From: Thermaceae bacterium
GTDB lineage: Bacteria > Deinococcota > Deinococci > Deinococcales > Marinithermaceae
Assembly: GCA_027067955.1 (NCBI GenBank)
Contig: JAMOUW010000030.1
Coordinates: 1 to 43,424 of the forward strand
Reading direction: 5' to 3'
DNA: 43,424 bases
Position numbers and translations under genes: made by a program. Below the pieces are notes generated by a model. It was given only the letters and a program-made list of their open reading frames with translations, was not told the DNA's origin and did not search any database. Positions 1 through 6,301 of the stretch are shown here, one piece after another (position 1 is the first letter of the stretch; the number at the start of each line of letters is the position of its first letter).

Positions 1-1
1 A

Positions 2-82
2 GAGACGCTGGAAGCATTGCGCAGGGTTAAGCGCGTTTTTGACGCTGAAGACCGCTTCAACCCCGGCAAGGTGCTTCCCTGA
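2..82 (+). CDS. FAD-linked oxidase, C-terminal end (glycolate oxidase GlcD/GlcE-like), truncated by window edge
   Basis: An open frame enters from the left edge and stops with TGA at 80-82. Its 26 visible residues end in DRFNPGKVLP. The pattern F(D/N)P..NPGK(V/L)LP is the usual C-terminus of FAD-binding oxidases of the glycolate oxidase GlcD/GlcE and D-lactate dehydrogenase group, where it closes the cap domain next to the flavin. The start and all catalytic parts lie outside the window, so the exact family member cannot be decided. Confidence 0.6.
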   Translation, partial: ETLEALRRVKRVFDAEDRFNPGKVLP

Positions 83-89
83 ATGCGGT

Positions 90-95
90 TATAAT
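90..95 (+). promoter_or_regulatory. Candidate -10 box upstream of the small gene at 113
   Basis: A perfect TATAAT lies 17 nt before the TTG start at 113. A purine-rich Shine-Dalgarno stretch, GGGGGAAGG, follows at about 102-110. No convincing -35 hexamer is visible 16-18 nt upstream, so this is only a candidate. Confidence 0.35.
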
Positions 96-112
96 TCGTA
101 TAGGGGGAAGGC

Positions 113-448
113 TTGAAACTGAAGAAGCCTCATAGCGCAGACGAATTACAGGCATGGCGACTTTACGCTCCACTTGAGACCCGCGCCGGCATTTTGTTCG
201 TCGAGTGGCGGTGGGAGCCGCGGCGGTATCGCCTGGGCGGTGCTGACGGGGTAGTGCTGAAGACAGCCGGAGTCGAGCGGCTTATACAGGCGCTGGCTCG
301 AAACGAGCCATGGGCGCCGGGTCCCGTAACCTGGAACCCGCCGGTGCTGTTGATCGGAGACCACGCTTATCATCTGGGCAAGCGGGGTCACCTGATCTTA
401 GCGAGGGTGCTCAACCAGATGCTGCGAGAGATCGATCCACTACCCTGA
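113..448 (+). CDS. Conserved-looking hypothetical protein, 111 aa
   Basis: A 111-residue protein starting at TTG, chosen because a strong Shine-Dalgarno stretch (GGGGGAAGG) sits just upstream and no other start has one. It is rich in Trp, Arg and Leu, with no signal peptide and no membrane segment, so a small cytosolic protein is expected. I do not recognise a family. It follows the oxidase tail by 30 nt and may be read from its own TATAAT box. Its 3' end overlaps the oppositely oriented suhB by 9 nt, a tight convergent arrangement with no room for a classical terminator. It could be lineage-specific. Confidence 0.55.
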   Translation: MKLKKPHSADELQAWRLYAPLETRAGILFVEWRWEPRRYRLGGADGVVLKTAGVERLIQALARNEPWAPGPVTWNPPVLLIGDHAYHLGKRGHLILARVLNQMLREIDPLP

Positions 449-1219
449 GTTATCTTTGAATAACGCCGCCATCATCGCTTCGTGGATACGTCCATTGCTG
501 GCGACTATGTAACGTTGTCCCAAAACATAAGGCTTGCCCTGCAGGTCGGTAACCAGACCACCGGCTTCTCGTATTATGACGATACCCGCCGCTACGTCCC
601 ATGGTTTGAGTTTGACCTCCCAAAATCCATCTATACGGCCTGCGGCTACGTAGCAAAGGTCCAGCGCAGCCGCTCCGGGACGTCGCACGGTCAGACCCTG
701 TGAGAGCGCGCGTTCGAAATAGGTCAGGTTTTCGGGATCCTTGTTCACGTCATAAGGAAAGCCCGTGGCCAGCAGGCTGCCGGTCAGGGTGTCTGTTTCG
801 CTAACGCGGAGAGGGCGGCCGTTGAGGAAGGCCCCCTTGTCCCGTACTGCCCAAAATAGTTCGTCACGAGTGCTATCGAGTACGACGCCCAGTGCCAGTT
901 CGCCGCGCACCTCCAGTGCAATAGACACGGCAAAGAATGGGAAGCGGTGAGCAAAGTTGACGGTGCCGTCGAGGGGGTCTACGATCCAGCGATGTTCCGA
1001 TTCGCTATCCTGTCCGCCTTCCTCTCCCAGAAAAGCATGTTCCGGGTAGCGCCCCAGCAGGAATTCTTTAACGGCTGTTTCGGTATCGCGATCTGCCTGG
1101 GTAACGAGGTCCGTGGGTCCGGACTTGGTGTACACTGCGAACCCTTTTTCTTGATAGTAGAGGTGAATGCCGCGTGCCAGGCGAGCCGCGGCGATGGCGC
1201 TGGCAAGTAGTTCGTCCAT
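440..1219 (-). CDS. suhB: Inositol monophosphatase family protein (SuhB-like)
   Basis: A Mg2+-dependent, Li+-sensitive phosphatase of the inositol monophosphatase/FBPase-IV fold, acting on inositol phosphates or related sugar phosphates in the cytosol. The metal-site motifs are all visible: GEEGG near residue 65, WIVDPLDGTVNF near residue 80 (the D-P-L-D-G-T signature), and PWDVAAG with EAGG near residues 208-220. About 259 aa is normal for the family. I prefer the second in-frame ATG (1219): AAGGT sits about 7 nt before it, while the first ATG at 1225 directly abuts that sequence. It is the last gene of the rpmH-rnpA-yidD-yidC-jag-prmC-suhB run, a few bases after prmC. Its true substrate cannot be told from sequence. 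Confidence 0.92.
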   Translation of the reverse strand: MDELLASAIAAARLARGIHLYYQEKGFAVYTKSGPTDLVTQADRDTETAVKEFLLGRYPEHAFLGEEGGQDSESEHRWIVDPLDGTVNFAHRFPFFAVSIALEVRGELALGVVLDSTRDELFWAVRDKGAFLNGRPLRVSETDTLTGSLLATGFPYDVNKDPENLTYFERALSQGLTVRRPGAAALDLCYVAAGRIDGFWEVKLKPWDVAAGIVIIREAGGLVTDLQGKPYVLGQRYIVASNGRIHEAMMAALFKDNSG

Positions 1220-1228
1220 GTACATACC

Positions 1229-2062
1229 TTACCGCCGGGCCCTTAGAAATCTTTCTCGCCCGGTTAGATCTTGCAGGACTTTTACCTCCTTAAAGCCATA
1301 ATTGCGGGCCTCAGCCGCCAGGCTATGCACGTTTTCGGGGCTCAGCTCGATCAGCAGCCAGCCTCCGGGTTTGAGCGCGCTCCACGCCTCGCCTAGAAGC
1401 GGCAGCGCTACTTTAAGACCATCGGGACCTGCGTAGAGAGCCAGGTCTGCTTCCCAGGCCAGCTCAGGAGGTGCCGATTCGCGATAGTTCTCGTTCAAGT
1501 ACGGTGGATTGCTTACTATCAGGTCCAGTTCTCGCAGCCCGGCGGTGAGCGAGGAGTGCAGGAATTCTACCTTTAGGCCTGTTAGATGCGCATTTTTCGC
1601 GGCCAGATTGAGGGCCCGCGAATCTATGTCGCTGGCGAATACCCTGATAGCGGGCCGTTTATATTTGAGGGCTAGAGCGATGACGCCGCTACCCGTTCCT
1701 GCATCCAGGACCCTGGCGGTGGAAACCACGGGCAAGAGTTCCAGGGCAAGCTCGACCAGGCGCTCTGTTTCGGGCCTGGGGACGAGCACGCCGGGCGCAG
1801 TCTTGATGTCAAGCCCCATAAAATTGACCGACCCAATGATCAGTTGCAGGGGTTCGCGGCTTGCACGTCGTTCAAGGACATCTGATAGATGTGCTTCTTC
1901 AGCCGGTTTCAGTTCGTTGCTTCTACCCAGCCAGAACGCCGCACCCCGTTCGCCGGTTATGTATTCTAATAATTGTATGGACTCAAAATATGCAATGGCA
2001 GAGGGAAAACCCGCCTCTTCAAGGCGGGCGCGCGCGTAGTCGATTGCTTCCGCCCGGGTCAT
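1229..2062 (-). CDS. prmC: Peptide chain release factor N5-glutamine methyltransferase
   Basis: PrmC (HemK) methylates the Gln of the GGQ motif in release factors RF1 and RF2 using S-adenosylmethionine. The 277-aa protein has an N-terminal helical domain (about 1-85), the SAM-binding loop DAGTGSGVIALAL near residue 118 and the catalytic NPPY motif (NPPYLNE) near residue 185, which holds the target glutamine. This motif pair with the N-terminal domain separates PrmC from RNA methyltransferases. The start ATG overlaps the jag stop codon (ATGA), which implies translational coupling. suhB follows directly. Confidence 0.95.
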   Translation of the reverse strand: MTRAEAIDYARARLEEAGFPSAIAYFESIQLLEYITGERGAAFWLGRSNELKPAEEAHLSDVLERRASREPLQLIIGSVNFMGLDIKTAPGVLVPRPETERLVELALELLPVVSTARVLDAGTGSGVIALALKYKRPAIRVFASDIDSRALNLAAKNAHLTGLKVEFLHSSLTAGLRELDLIVSNPPYLNENYRESAPPELAWEADLALYAGPDGLKVALPLLGEAWSALKPGGWLLIELSPENVHSLAAEARNYGFKEVKVLQDLTGRERFLRARR

Positions 2063-2682
2063 TCCTGGGCGTTAGACTCCCCTTCATCGGAGGTCGCTGG
2101 GTCGTGTCCTGGTTCCTGGGAACGTGGCAGAACGACTACGTGGCGATCCGCTCCCTGGCCCACCGAATGGGTGGTGACATGGGGATGATCTTTCAAGGTC
2201 ATGTGTATTATGCGCCTTTCGGCGGGGCGCATGGGTGGAAGCTCCAGAGGCTCGCCCGTTGCCGTCACGACGTCGGCCGCTTCGAGGGCGCGCTGCCTGG
2301 CTCGCTCCTCCTGCCGTTTGCGATAGCCCGCTGCGTCGAGATTGACGCGATAGTTGGGGCCAAAATGCTTGGAAACCACGGCGTTGGTAATCATTTCCAG
2401 GGCCTTCAAGGTTTTTCCCTCCCGCCCGATGATGCGCCCTCCATCGCCACCGAGGATTTCCACGTGGATACGCTCATCCTCCTGGCGAATGTCGAGTGAA
2501 TAACTGGGGTCAAGGTATAGCAAAAGGCCTACGAGGAAGTGCTCCACTACGGCTACGGGATCTTGGGGCGTCGCTGCGGCGTCATCCGTCCCCTTTTCCT
2601 CAAGCATCGGGGCAGGGGGGGGCTCTTCTTCATGGATTCCCAGTCCGTTAAGCAGGTCGTCAAGGTTTTTCTTTTCGTCCAT
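2059..2682 (-). CDS. jag: Jag/KhpB family RNA-binding protein (KH + R3H)
   Basis: A 207-aa single-stranded nucleic-acid-binding protein. An acidic, proline-rich N-terminal stretch (about 1-40) is followed by a KH domain with the GRIIGREGKTLKAL loop near residue 80, and then an R3H domain (ERRIIHMTLKDHPHVTTHS) near residues 155-175. KhpB-type proteins bind RNA and affect cell division and envelope synthesis in Firmicutes; the role here is inferred. It lies between yidC (3 nt gap) and prmC (4 nt overlap), the conserved position of jag in bacteria. The Jag_N domain of Firmicutes is replaced by a short acidic leader. Confidence 0.92.
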   Translation of the reverse strand: MDEKKNLDDLLNGLGIHEEEPPPAPMLEEKGTDDAAATPQDPVAVVEHFLVGLLLYLDPSYSLDIRQEDERIHVEILGGDGGRIIGREGKTLKALEMITNAVVSKHFGPNYRVNLDAAGYRKRQEERARQRALEAADVVTATGEPLELPPMRPAERRIIHMTLKDHPHVTTHSVGQGADRHVVVLPRSQEPGHDPATSDEGESNAQE

Positions 2683-2685
2683 GGT

Positions 2686-4077
2686 TCAGCTCCCGGCAGC
2701 CGGATTGATACCCAGCTGTTTGTTGATCATCCACTGCTGCACCAACCCAATCAGCGTAGAGAAAACCCAGTAAAGGGTAACCCCGGCGGGGAACTTGAGA
2801 ACCAGGAAAATAAAGATTAAATTCATCATGATGCCCTGGCGCATCGCGTCTTTGTTTCCGTGTGACATCAGCAGTGTTTGCCCCAACATAACAAGTACAT
2901 ATAGTGCGGGCAGGATGTAAAAAGGATCTGGTAGTGAAAGGTCAGGGATCCAAAGGAAGCCCTGGTCGAACTCATAATTGGCGATCACCCGCCACATCAT
3001 AAATAGTATCGGCATCTGGATGAACATCGGCAGACAACCGGCCGCGGGGTTTATTTTATGCTCCCGGTATAGATTCATTAATGCTTCGTTTTTCTTTTCC
3101 GGATCGTCCTTGAACTTCTTATTGACTTCATCCACCAGCGGTTTGATCTTGTTCATCTCCGCCATCGATTTGAACTGCTGGTGCATCAGCGGCCAGAGAA
3201 GCAGACGCACGAAGACGGTAAGCAAAAGTATTGCCAGCCCCCAGTTGCCGGTATAGCGATACGCCACCTCCATTACATAGAGCAAACCCAGTGACAACTG
3301 CCCCCAGATATTCGGTTTGAAAAGGCCAGGCAGCTCGTAGAACCCCTCGACGTAAAGGCGCACCAGCTCATTGAGTCCACCGTATACGGTAAGGACAGTT
3401 GATCCCGCGGGTACCGAGACCTGTACCGTAGCCCCGCTCCCTCCCAGATCGAGCTTGGCGTCGAAGGGCTCTTCCCCCCGCAATACGAAAGCATATCCTT
3501 TGTTCGGCTTGGTCTGAATGGCGGCGTACACTGCCTTCCCCGAACCTGTGGGAACTGGATCGCTGCTGCCTGCAAGCAGCAGTTTGGATATCGGTTTGTC
3601 GGTGCGGTTTATGCCCGACCATAGCAAGGTTGTGGGCTCGTCAAGGTCCAGCTCCAACCTTAGAGAGTAAAGACGCGGATCGATGCGATAGCGTAATGTT
3701 GCTCCTGGAGCCCGGTATTCCGCCACCAGTACTTTGTCCTCCCGGAAAAAACGGGCGGACTCAGCGGTAAAGCTACCGTAGCCGCTTTCGTTTTGGCTTG
3801 TGCCGCTCGTGAAGCCTACCAGGGTACCGGGGAGGGGTAGACCTGCTTTTACCAGGTTTGGTGCCTTGGAATAGTTCCCCTTGAAGTTCTGGCCCTTTAT
3901 TTGTTTTACATACCATCCTGCGATCTGCCCCTGGTCATTGAAAGCAATGTCGGCAAGGTTGGTTATGGCAACATGTTCGGGACGGCCGTCGGCGTTAACG
4001 TCGATCGACTGCCATTCGGCGTTGAGGGCGAAAGCGGGGTAGAGCAGCAGAAAAAAAAGAAATAGCAGTCGCTTCAT
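2686..4077 (-). CDS. yidC: Membrane protein insertase YidC
   Basis: YidC/Oxa1/Alb3 insertase, which places proteins into the inner membrane alone or with SecYEG. The 463-aa protein starts with a signal-like hydrophobic segment (residues 3-20, ending around ALNA), then a periplasmic domain of about 220 residues as in Gram-negative YidC, then the conserved five-helix core from about residue 255. Within the core, [13 protein letters not shown] carries the conserved intramembrane arginine, and the charged cytosolic hairpin rich in Lys follows. [16 protein letters not shown] is a signature. The large periplasmic domain fits a diderm host. Its ATG overlaps the yidD stop by 4 nt. Confidence 0.97.
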   Translation of the reverse strand: MKRLLFLFFLLLYPAFALNAEWQSIDVNADGRPEHVAITNLADIAFNDQGQIAGWYVKQIKGQNFKGNYSKAPNLVKAGLPLPGTLVGFTSGTSQNESGYGSFTAESARFFREDKVLVAEYRAPGATLRYRIDPRLYSLRLELDLDEPTTLLWSGINRTDKPISKLLLAGSSDPVPTGSGKAVYAAIQTKPNKGYAFVLRGEEPFDAKLDLGGSGATVQVSVPAGSTVLTVYGGLNELVRLYVEGFYELPGLFKPNIWGQLSLGLLYVMEVAYRYTGNWGLAILLLTVFVRLLLWPLMHQQFKSMAEMNKIKPLVDEVNKKFKDDPEKKNEALMNLYREHKINPAAGCLPMFIQMPILFMMWRVIANYEFDQGFLWIPDLSLPDPFYILPALYVLVMLGQTLLMSHGNKDAMRQGIMMNLIFIFLVLKFPAGVTLYWVFSTLIGLVQQWMINKQLGINPAAGS

Positions 4078-4334
4078 AATTCCTCCGGATTGTTACTAAC
4101 CCTTTTGATCGTAAGAACCGGCTTCGGCGGCACCGGGTCGTAGCCTCCCGGGTGAAGCGGATGGCACCGTAAAATGCGCCGCACGGCAAGGTAGCTCCCG
4201 TAGAATACGCCGTGGATTTCCAGGGATTCTACGGCGTAGTGCGAGCAGGTGGGGTGGAACCTGCAAGTTCTAGGCTTGAACGGAGATACCCAGCGCTGAT
4301 AGAAGCGGATGAGACCGATGAGGAGCCGTGACAT
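4074..4334 (-). CDS. yidD: Membrane protein insertion efficiency factor YidD
   Basis: Small YidD-family protein (86 aa) assisting membrane protein insertion. It has the family signature: an amphipathic N-terminus ([19 protein letters not shown]), the Cys/His cluster [11 protein letters not shown] near residue 27, then [18 protein letters not shown] chose the ATG at 4334 because it gives the usual length and lies just downstream of the rnpA stop (about 19 nt). The upstream ATG at 4403 would add 23 atypical residues and run into rnpA. The stop overlaps the yidC start as ATGA. Confidence 0.95.
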   Translation of the reverse strand: MSRLLIGLIRFYQRWVSPFKPRTCRFHPTCSHYAVESLEIHGVFYGSYLAVRRILRCHPLHPGGYDPVPPKPVLTIKRVSNNPEEL

Positions 4335-4353
4335 CACGTTTGATTCTACATGT

Positions 4354-4857
4354 TCAAGGGCGTGCCCGCGTTTCTCGGGGTGTACGCTGGCGGAGCAGAC
4401 CACTTTTGTCCAGCGCGCGCATCAGGTCACGTGCGAGTTCGTGAAAGTTCGCGTCGGCTGCCTCGGGGCGGGCGAGCACCATTAGATCGGCCGCAGGTAG
4501 GTGCATGCGTCTCAGTATTTCCCGCAGACGGCGGCGCACGCGGTTACGCACCACGGCATTGCCCACCTTGCGGGATACGACGATACCCACCCGCAGCTTT
4601 CCGTGACGGGTGGGTAGCCAGCGAATTGCCAAAAAGCGACCCCGACCGGTGCGGCCGCGGCGCAGTCGGCGGAATGCTGCGTCGCCCTTAAGCGAGGTTA
4701 TACGCTGAGCCGTTTGCGGCCTTTGCGGCGCCTGCGGGCCAGAACCTTGCGGCCGCCCGGCGTGGCCATGCGGGCGCGGAACCCGTGGGTTTTGGCGCGT
4801 TTGCGACGGTTGGGTTGCCAGGTGCGCTTCATGGAAGTCCTCCTCTTTCCGTATCAC
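4354..4857 (-). CDS. rnpA: Ribonuclease P protein component with N-terminal extension encoded across rpmH
   Basis: Protein subunit of RNase P, which matures tRNA 5' ends. The conserved core begins at about residue 52 ([14 protein letters not shown]) and includes the RNR signature [16 protein letters not shown]. Unlike most bacteria, the frame continues upstream through the whole of rpmH, and no ATG, GTG or TTG lies between rpmH and the core. I chose GTG at 4857: an AGGGGG Shine-Dalgarno lies 7 nt before it and a plausible extended -10 (4884-4889) would place the mRNA 5' end only about 20 nt upstream. That gives 167 aa. The extension reads [11 protein letters not shown], resembling the Thermus RnpA extension as I recall it. 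An ATG at 4920 or a non-canonical start remain alternatives. Confidence 0.88.
   Translation of the reverse strand: MIRKEEDFHEAHLATQPSQTRQNPRVPRPHGHAGRPQGSGPQAPQRPQTAQRITSLKGDAAFRRLRRGRTGRGRFLAIRWLPTRHGKLRVGIVVSRKVGNAVVRNRVRRRLREILRRMHLPAADLMVLARPEAADANFHELARDLMRALDKSGLLRQRTPRETRARP
4698..4832 (-). CDS. rpmH: 50S ribosomal protein L34
   Basis: A 44-aa, extremely basic protein beginning [19 protein letters not shown] and continuing with the L34 signature [15 protein letters not shown]. It starts at the ATG (4832-4830), preceded by the strong Shine-Dalgarno GAGGAGG with a 6-nt spacer. The entire gene is embedded, out of frame, inside the 5' part of rnpA, so both products come from the same mRNA stretch. 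It is the first gene in the yidC operon order seen across bacteria. Confidence 0.97.
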   Translation of the reverse strand: MKRTWQPNRRKRAKTHGFRARMATPGGRKVLARRRRKGRKRLSV

Positions 4858-4883
4858 AACGAATCCCCCTGCGGGGCCGCAAC

Positions 4884-4889
4884 AGCATA
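4884..4889 (-). promoter_or_regulatory. Extended -10 promoter of the rpmH/rnpA operon (candidate)
   Basis: On the minus strand TGGTATGCT forms an extended -10 element (TGn plus TATGCT). Transcription would start near 4877, upstream of both the rnpA GTG (4857) and the rpmH ATG (4832). There is no good -35, consistent with an extended -10 promoter. If correct, it rules out the upstream ATG at 4920 as the rnpA start. Confidence 0.45.
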
Positions 4890-4982
4890 CCACAAGCAGG
4901 GGCCCCGGGGAAGCGCTCAATTACGCTTCCGGAGAGCAGGGGTCCTCGTATCGACTGGCCACTTCCCCGCCCCCGCCCAAAC

Positions 4983-4993
4983 ACATCTGAGAC
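4983..4993 (+). repeat. Left terminal inverted repeat of the IS
   Basis: ACATCTGAGAC, identical in inverted orientation to 6069-6079. Confidence 0.7.
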
Positions 4994-5012
4994 GCCCGGT
5001 CAATAAAAACAG

Positions 5013-5042
5013 GGGGGACCGACTCTAGAAGGGAGGTCCCCC
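5013..5042. promoter_or_regulatory. Hairpin at IS left end: RBS-sequestering stem on +, terminator-like on -
   Basis: GGGGGACC (5013-5020) pairs with GGTCCCCC (5035-5042) around a 14-nt loop. In plus-strand RNA the right arm overlaps the GGGAGGT Shine-Dalgarno preceding the transposase GTG at 5045, so RNA read in from outside would hide the ribosome-binding site. In minus-strand RNA the same stem is followed by CTGTTTTTATTG, like an intrinsic terminator facing the rpmH operon. This is an inference from sequence only. Confidence 0.55.
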
Positions 5043-5044
5043 AG

Positions 5045-6102
5045 GTGCAACTTACTACAGTCGGCAAAGAGGTACGGAGAGCACGGCAAGACAGGCAGAG
5101 AGGCTATGCCAAGCAGGAGCAAAAAGGACCCTGCAGCCTCAGAACGCCTAAGAAGGCTCAAGGAGGAAGGGCTTAAAGGCTTAGCCCAAGCCCAAACGCC
5201 CCAAACGTCTACGACGCAAGGTGCACTGGCCCCCCGAGCTCCTCATTCAAATCGAGCAACTAAGGAAGCAAAACCCCACCCGGGGAAGATGGCCCGTCTG
5301 GCTGGCCTTGAGGAAAGAGGGGGATAGCTCGGTTGATCACCCTGCAACCAGCTCGGCAGGCAGTTCCGCAAGCGAACGCCCGGCAAACGAATGCACGGTA
5401 AGCGAGCGTACAACAACAGGCAGCATCCTCCACTACCTGGAGAAGCAAGGGAGGGTGGAGGGCGTAGCTTCCTTCCTGGCCCGCAGTCGTAGGGACGGAA
5501 CAGGAAAGGCCAGACGTAGAACCCGCAGACCCTACGCCAGGAGGAAACCTAAGAGCTACGTTGTCTCCTTACCTGGCGACCTCGTCCAGGTAGACACCCT
5601 GACCGTCACCTTGGGACCTGGAGAAGTAGTCAGGCACTTCTCGGCGGTAGACCTCTACTCTCGCTTCTCCTTAGCTGAAGTACACACCAGGGCTACAGCA
5701 AACCTTGCAGCCGGCTTCTTAGCCCAACTCATCACCCAGGCCCCCTTTCCCATCAGGGCCATACAGGTAGACGGAGGTAGTGAGTTCATGGCCGAGTTTG
5801 AGGAGGCTTGCCAAATGCACAACATCAAGCTCTTCGTCCTGCCGCCTAAGAGCCCTAAACTCAACGGCCACGTCGAACGAATGCAGCGAACCTTCAGAGA
5901 CGAGTTCTACACCCGTCCCTTACCTGCCCGAATAGCCGGCATTCAGACAGAACTAAACGAATACCTCGACTACTACAACCGCAGAAGGCCTCATAGGGCC
6001 CTGAACGGTCTGGCTCCCCTGGAGTACCTGGCTATGATGCAAGAGGAGTCGGTTCCCCAGGGTGGGGAGTCTCAGATGTATTGGCCGATTACATTCCCTT
6101 GA
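5045..6102 (+). pseudogene. IS481/IS3-like DDE transposase, N-terminal region frameshifted
   Basis: The C-terminal two thirds (from about 5221) is an intact rve-fold integrase domain. Catalytic Asp is in LVQVDTLTV (codon 5593), Asp in IQVDGGSEF (codon 5770) and Glu in NGHVERMQRTF (codon 5875), followed by YYNRRRPHRALNGLAPLEYL, typical of IS481/IS3 transposases. The N-terminal part is spread over three frames: GTG 5045 (VGKEVRRARQ, stop at 5174), a second frame from about 5106 (RLRRLKEEGLKGL) and a third open from 5185 (PKPKRPKRLRRK). Two shifts would be needed to rejoin them. A Ser/Ala-rich stretch at about 5325-5395 also interrupts the linker. The TGA stop at 6100-6102 appears to lie in flanking host DNA. 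Probably inactive. Confidence 0.8.
6069..6079 (-). repeat. Right terminal inverted repeat of the IS
   Basis: GTCTCAGATGT, the inverse of 4983-4993. The sequence continues outward as ATTGGCCGATTACA. Confidence 0.7.
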
Positions 6103-6127
6103 CAGCATCAGGCGGGCTCGATACCAT
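6099..6127 (+). promoter_or_regulatory. Sigma-70-type promoter of tRNA-Leu
   Basis: A perfect -35 TTGACA (6099-6104), a 17-nt spacer and -10 TACCAT (6122-6127) place the start near 6134, about 12 nt before the tRNA. The -35 overlaps the transposase TGA stop (6100-6102). Confidence 0.8.
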
Positions 6128-6145
6128 GGTACCTGCGCGTTGCGC

Positions 6146-6232
6146 GCCGGGATGGCGGAATTGGTAGACGCGCATGATTCAGGGTCATGTGCCCGCGAGG
6201 GCGTGGGGGTTCAAGTCCCCCTCCCGGCACCA
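6146..6232 (+). tRNA. tRNA-Leu (anticodon CAG)
   Basis: The acceptor stem GCCGGGA (6146-6152) pairs with TCCCGGC (6222-6228), followed by A and an encoded CCA. The anticodon stem CATGA/TCATG encloses the loop TTCAGGG, giving anticodon CAG (reads CUG). The long variable arm (GCCCGCGAGGGC) is typical of class II leucine tRNAs, and the T arm GGGGGTTCAAGTCCCCC is perfect. It is transcribed from the promoter at 6099 and ended by the terminator at 6238. Confidence 0.97.
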
Positions 6233-6237
6233 CAGAA

Positions 6238-6263
6238 GGGCCCCGCTGCGACGGGGCTCTTTT
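6238..6263 (+). terminator. Intrinsic terminator after tRNA-Leu
   Basis: A GC-rich stem GCCCCG with CGGGGC around a short loop, followed by TCTTTT. It lies 6 nt after the tRNA CCA and directly before the trpS promoter. Confidence 0.85.
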
Positions 6264-6265
6264 CG

Positions 6266-6294
6266 TTGGACAGTCTGGAGGGACGGGTTAGAAT
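6266..6294 (+). promoter_or_regulatory. trpS promoter giving a leaderless mRNA
   Basis: -35 TTGGAC (6266-6271), 17-nt spacer, -10 TAGAAT (6289-6294). The ATG at 6302 follows after 7 nt, so the first transcribed base would be the start codon itself. This TAnnnT-to-start spacing is the hallmark of leaderless genes in Deinococcota. Confidence 0.7.
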
Positions 6295-6301
6295 GCGGGC
6301 C

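Larger units (their letters stand above)
4983..6079 (+). mobile_element. IS481/IS3-like insertion sequence with a degraded transposase gene
   Basis: An insertion of about 1.1 kb lies between the rpmH promoter and tRNA-Leu. An 11-bp terminal inverted repeat, ACATCTGAGAC, is visible at 4983-4993 and inverted at 6069-6079, with partial extension inward (CCC) and outward (CGCCCAA versus CGGCCAA). The element may extend further, since the right end continues to TTACA at 6093. TTCCC at 4963-4967 and 6094-6098 could be a 5-bp target duplication bounding a 4968-6093 element, but the outer left end is poorly matched, so this is tentative. Inside are a hairpin over the transposase ribosome-binding site and one rve/DDE transposase reading left to right. 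Confidence 0.8.

Noticed and set aside
4963-6098. TTCCC as a certain 5-bp target duplication of the IS
   Set aside because: The outer part of the left end does not match the right end well, so the copies of TTCCC could be chance; kept only as a tentative remark.
6062-6301. N-terminal extension of trpS across tRNA-Leu
   Set aside because: It would translate the tRNA gene and its terminator; the promoter at 6266-6294 places the transcript start at the ATG 6302.
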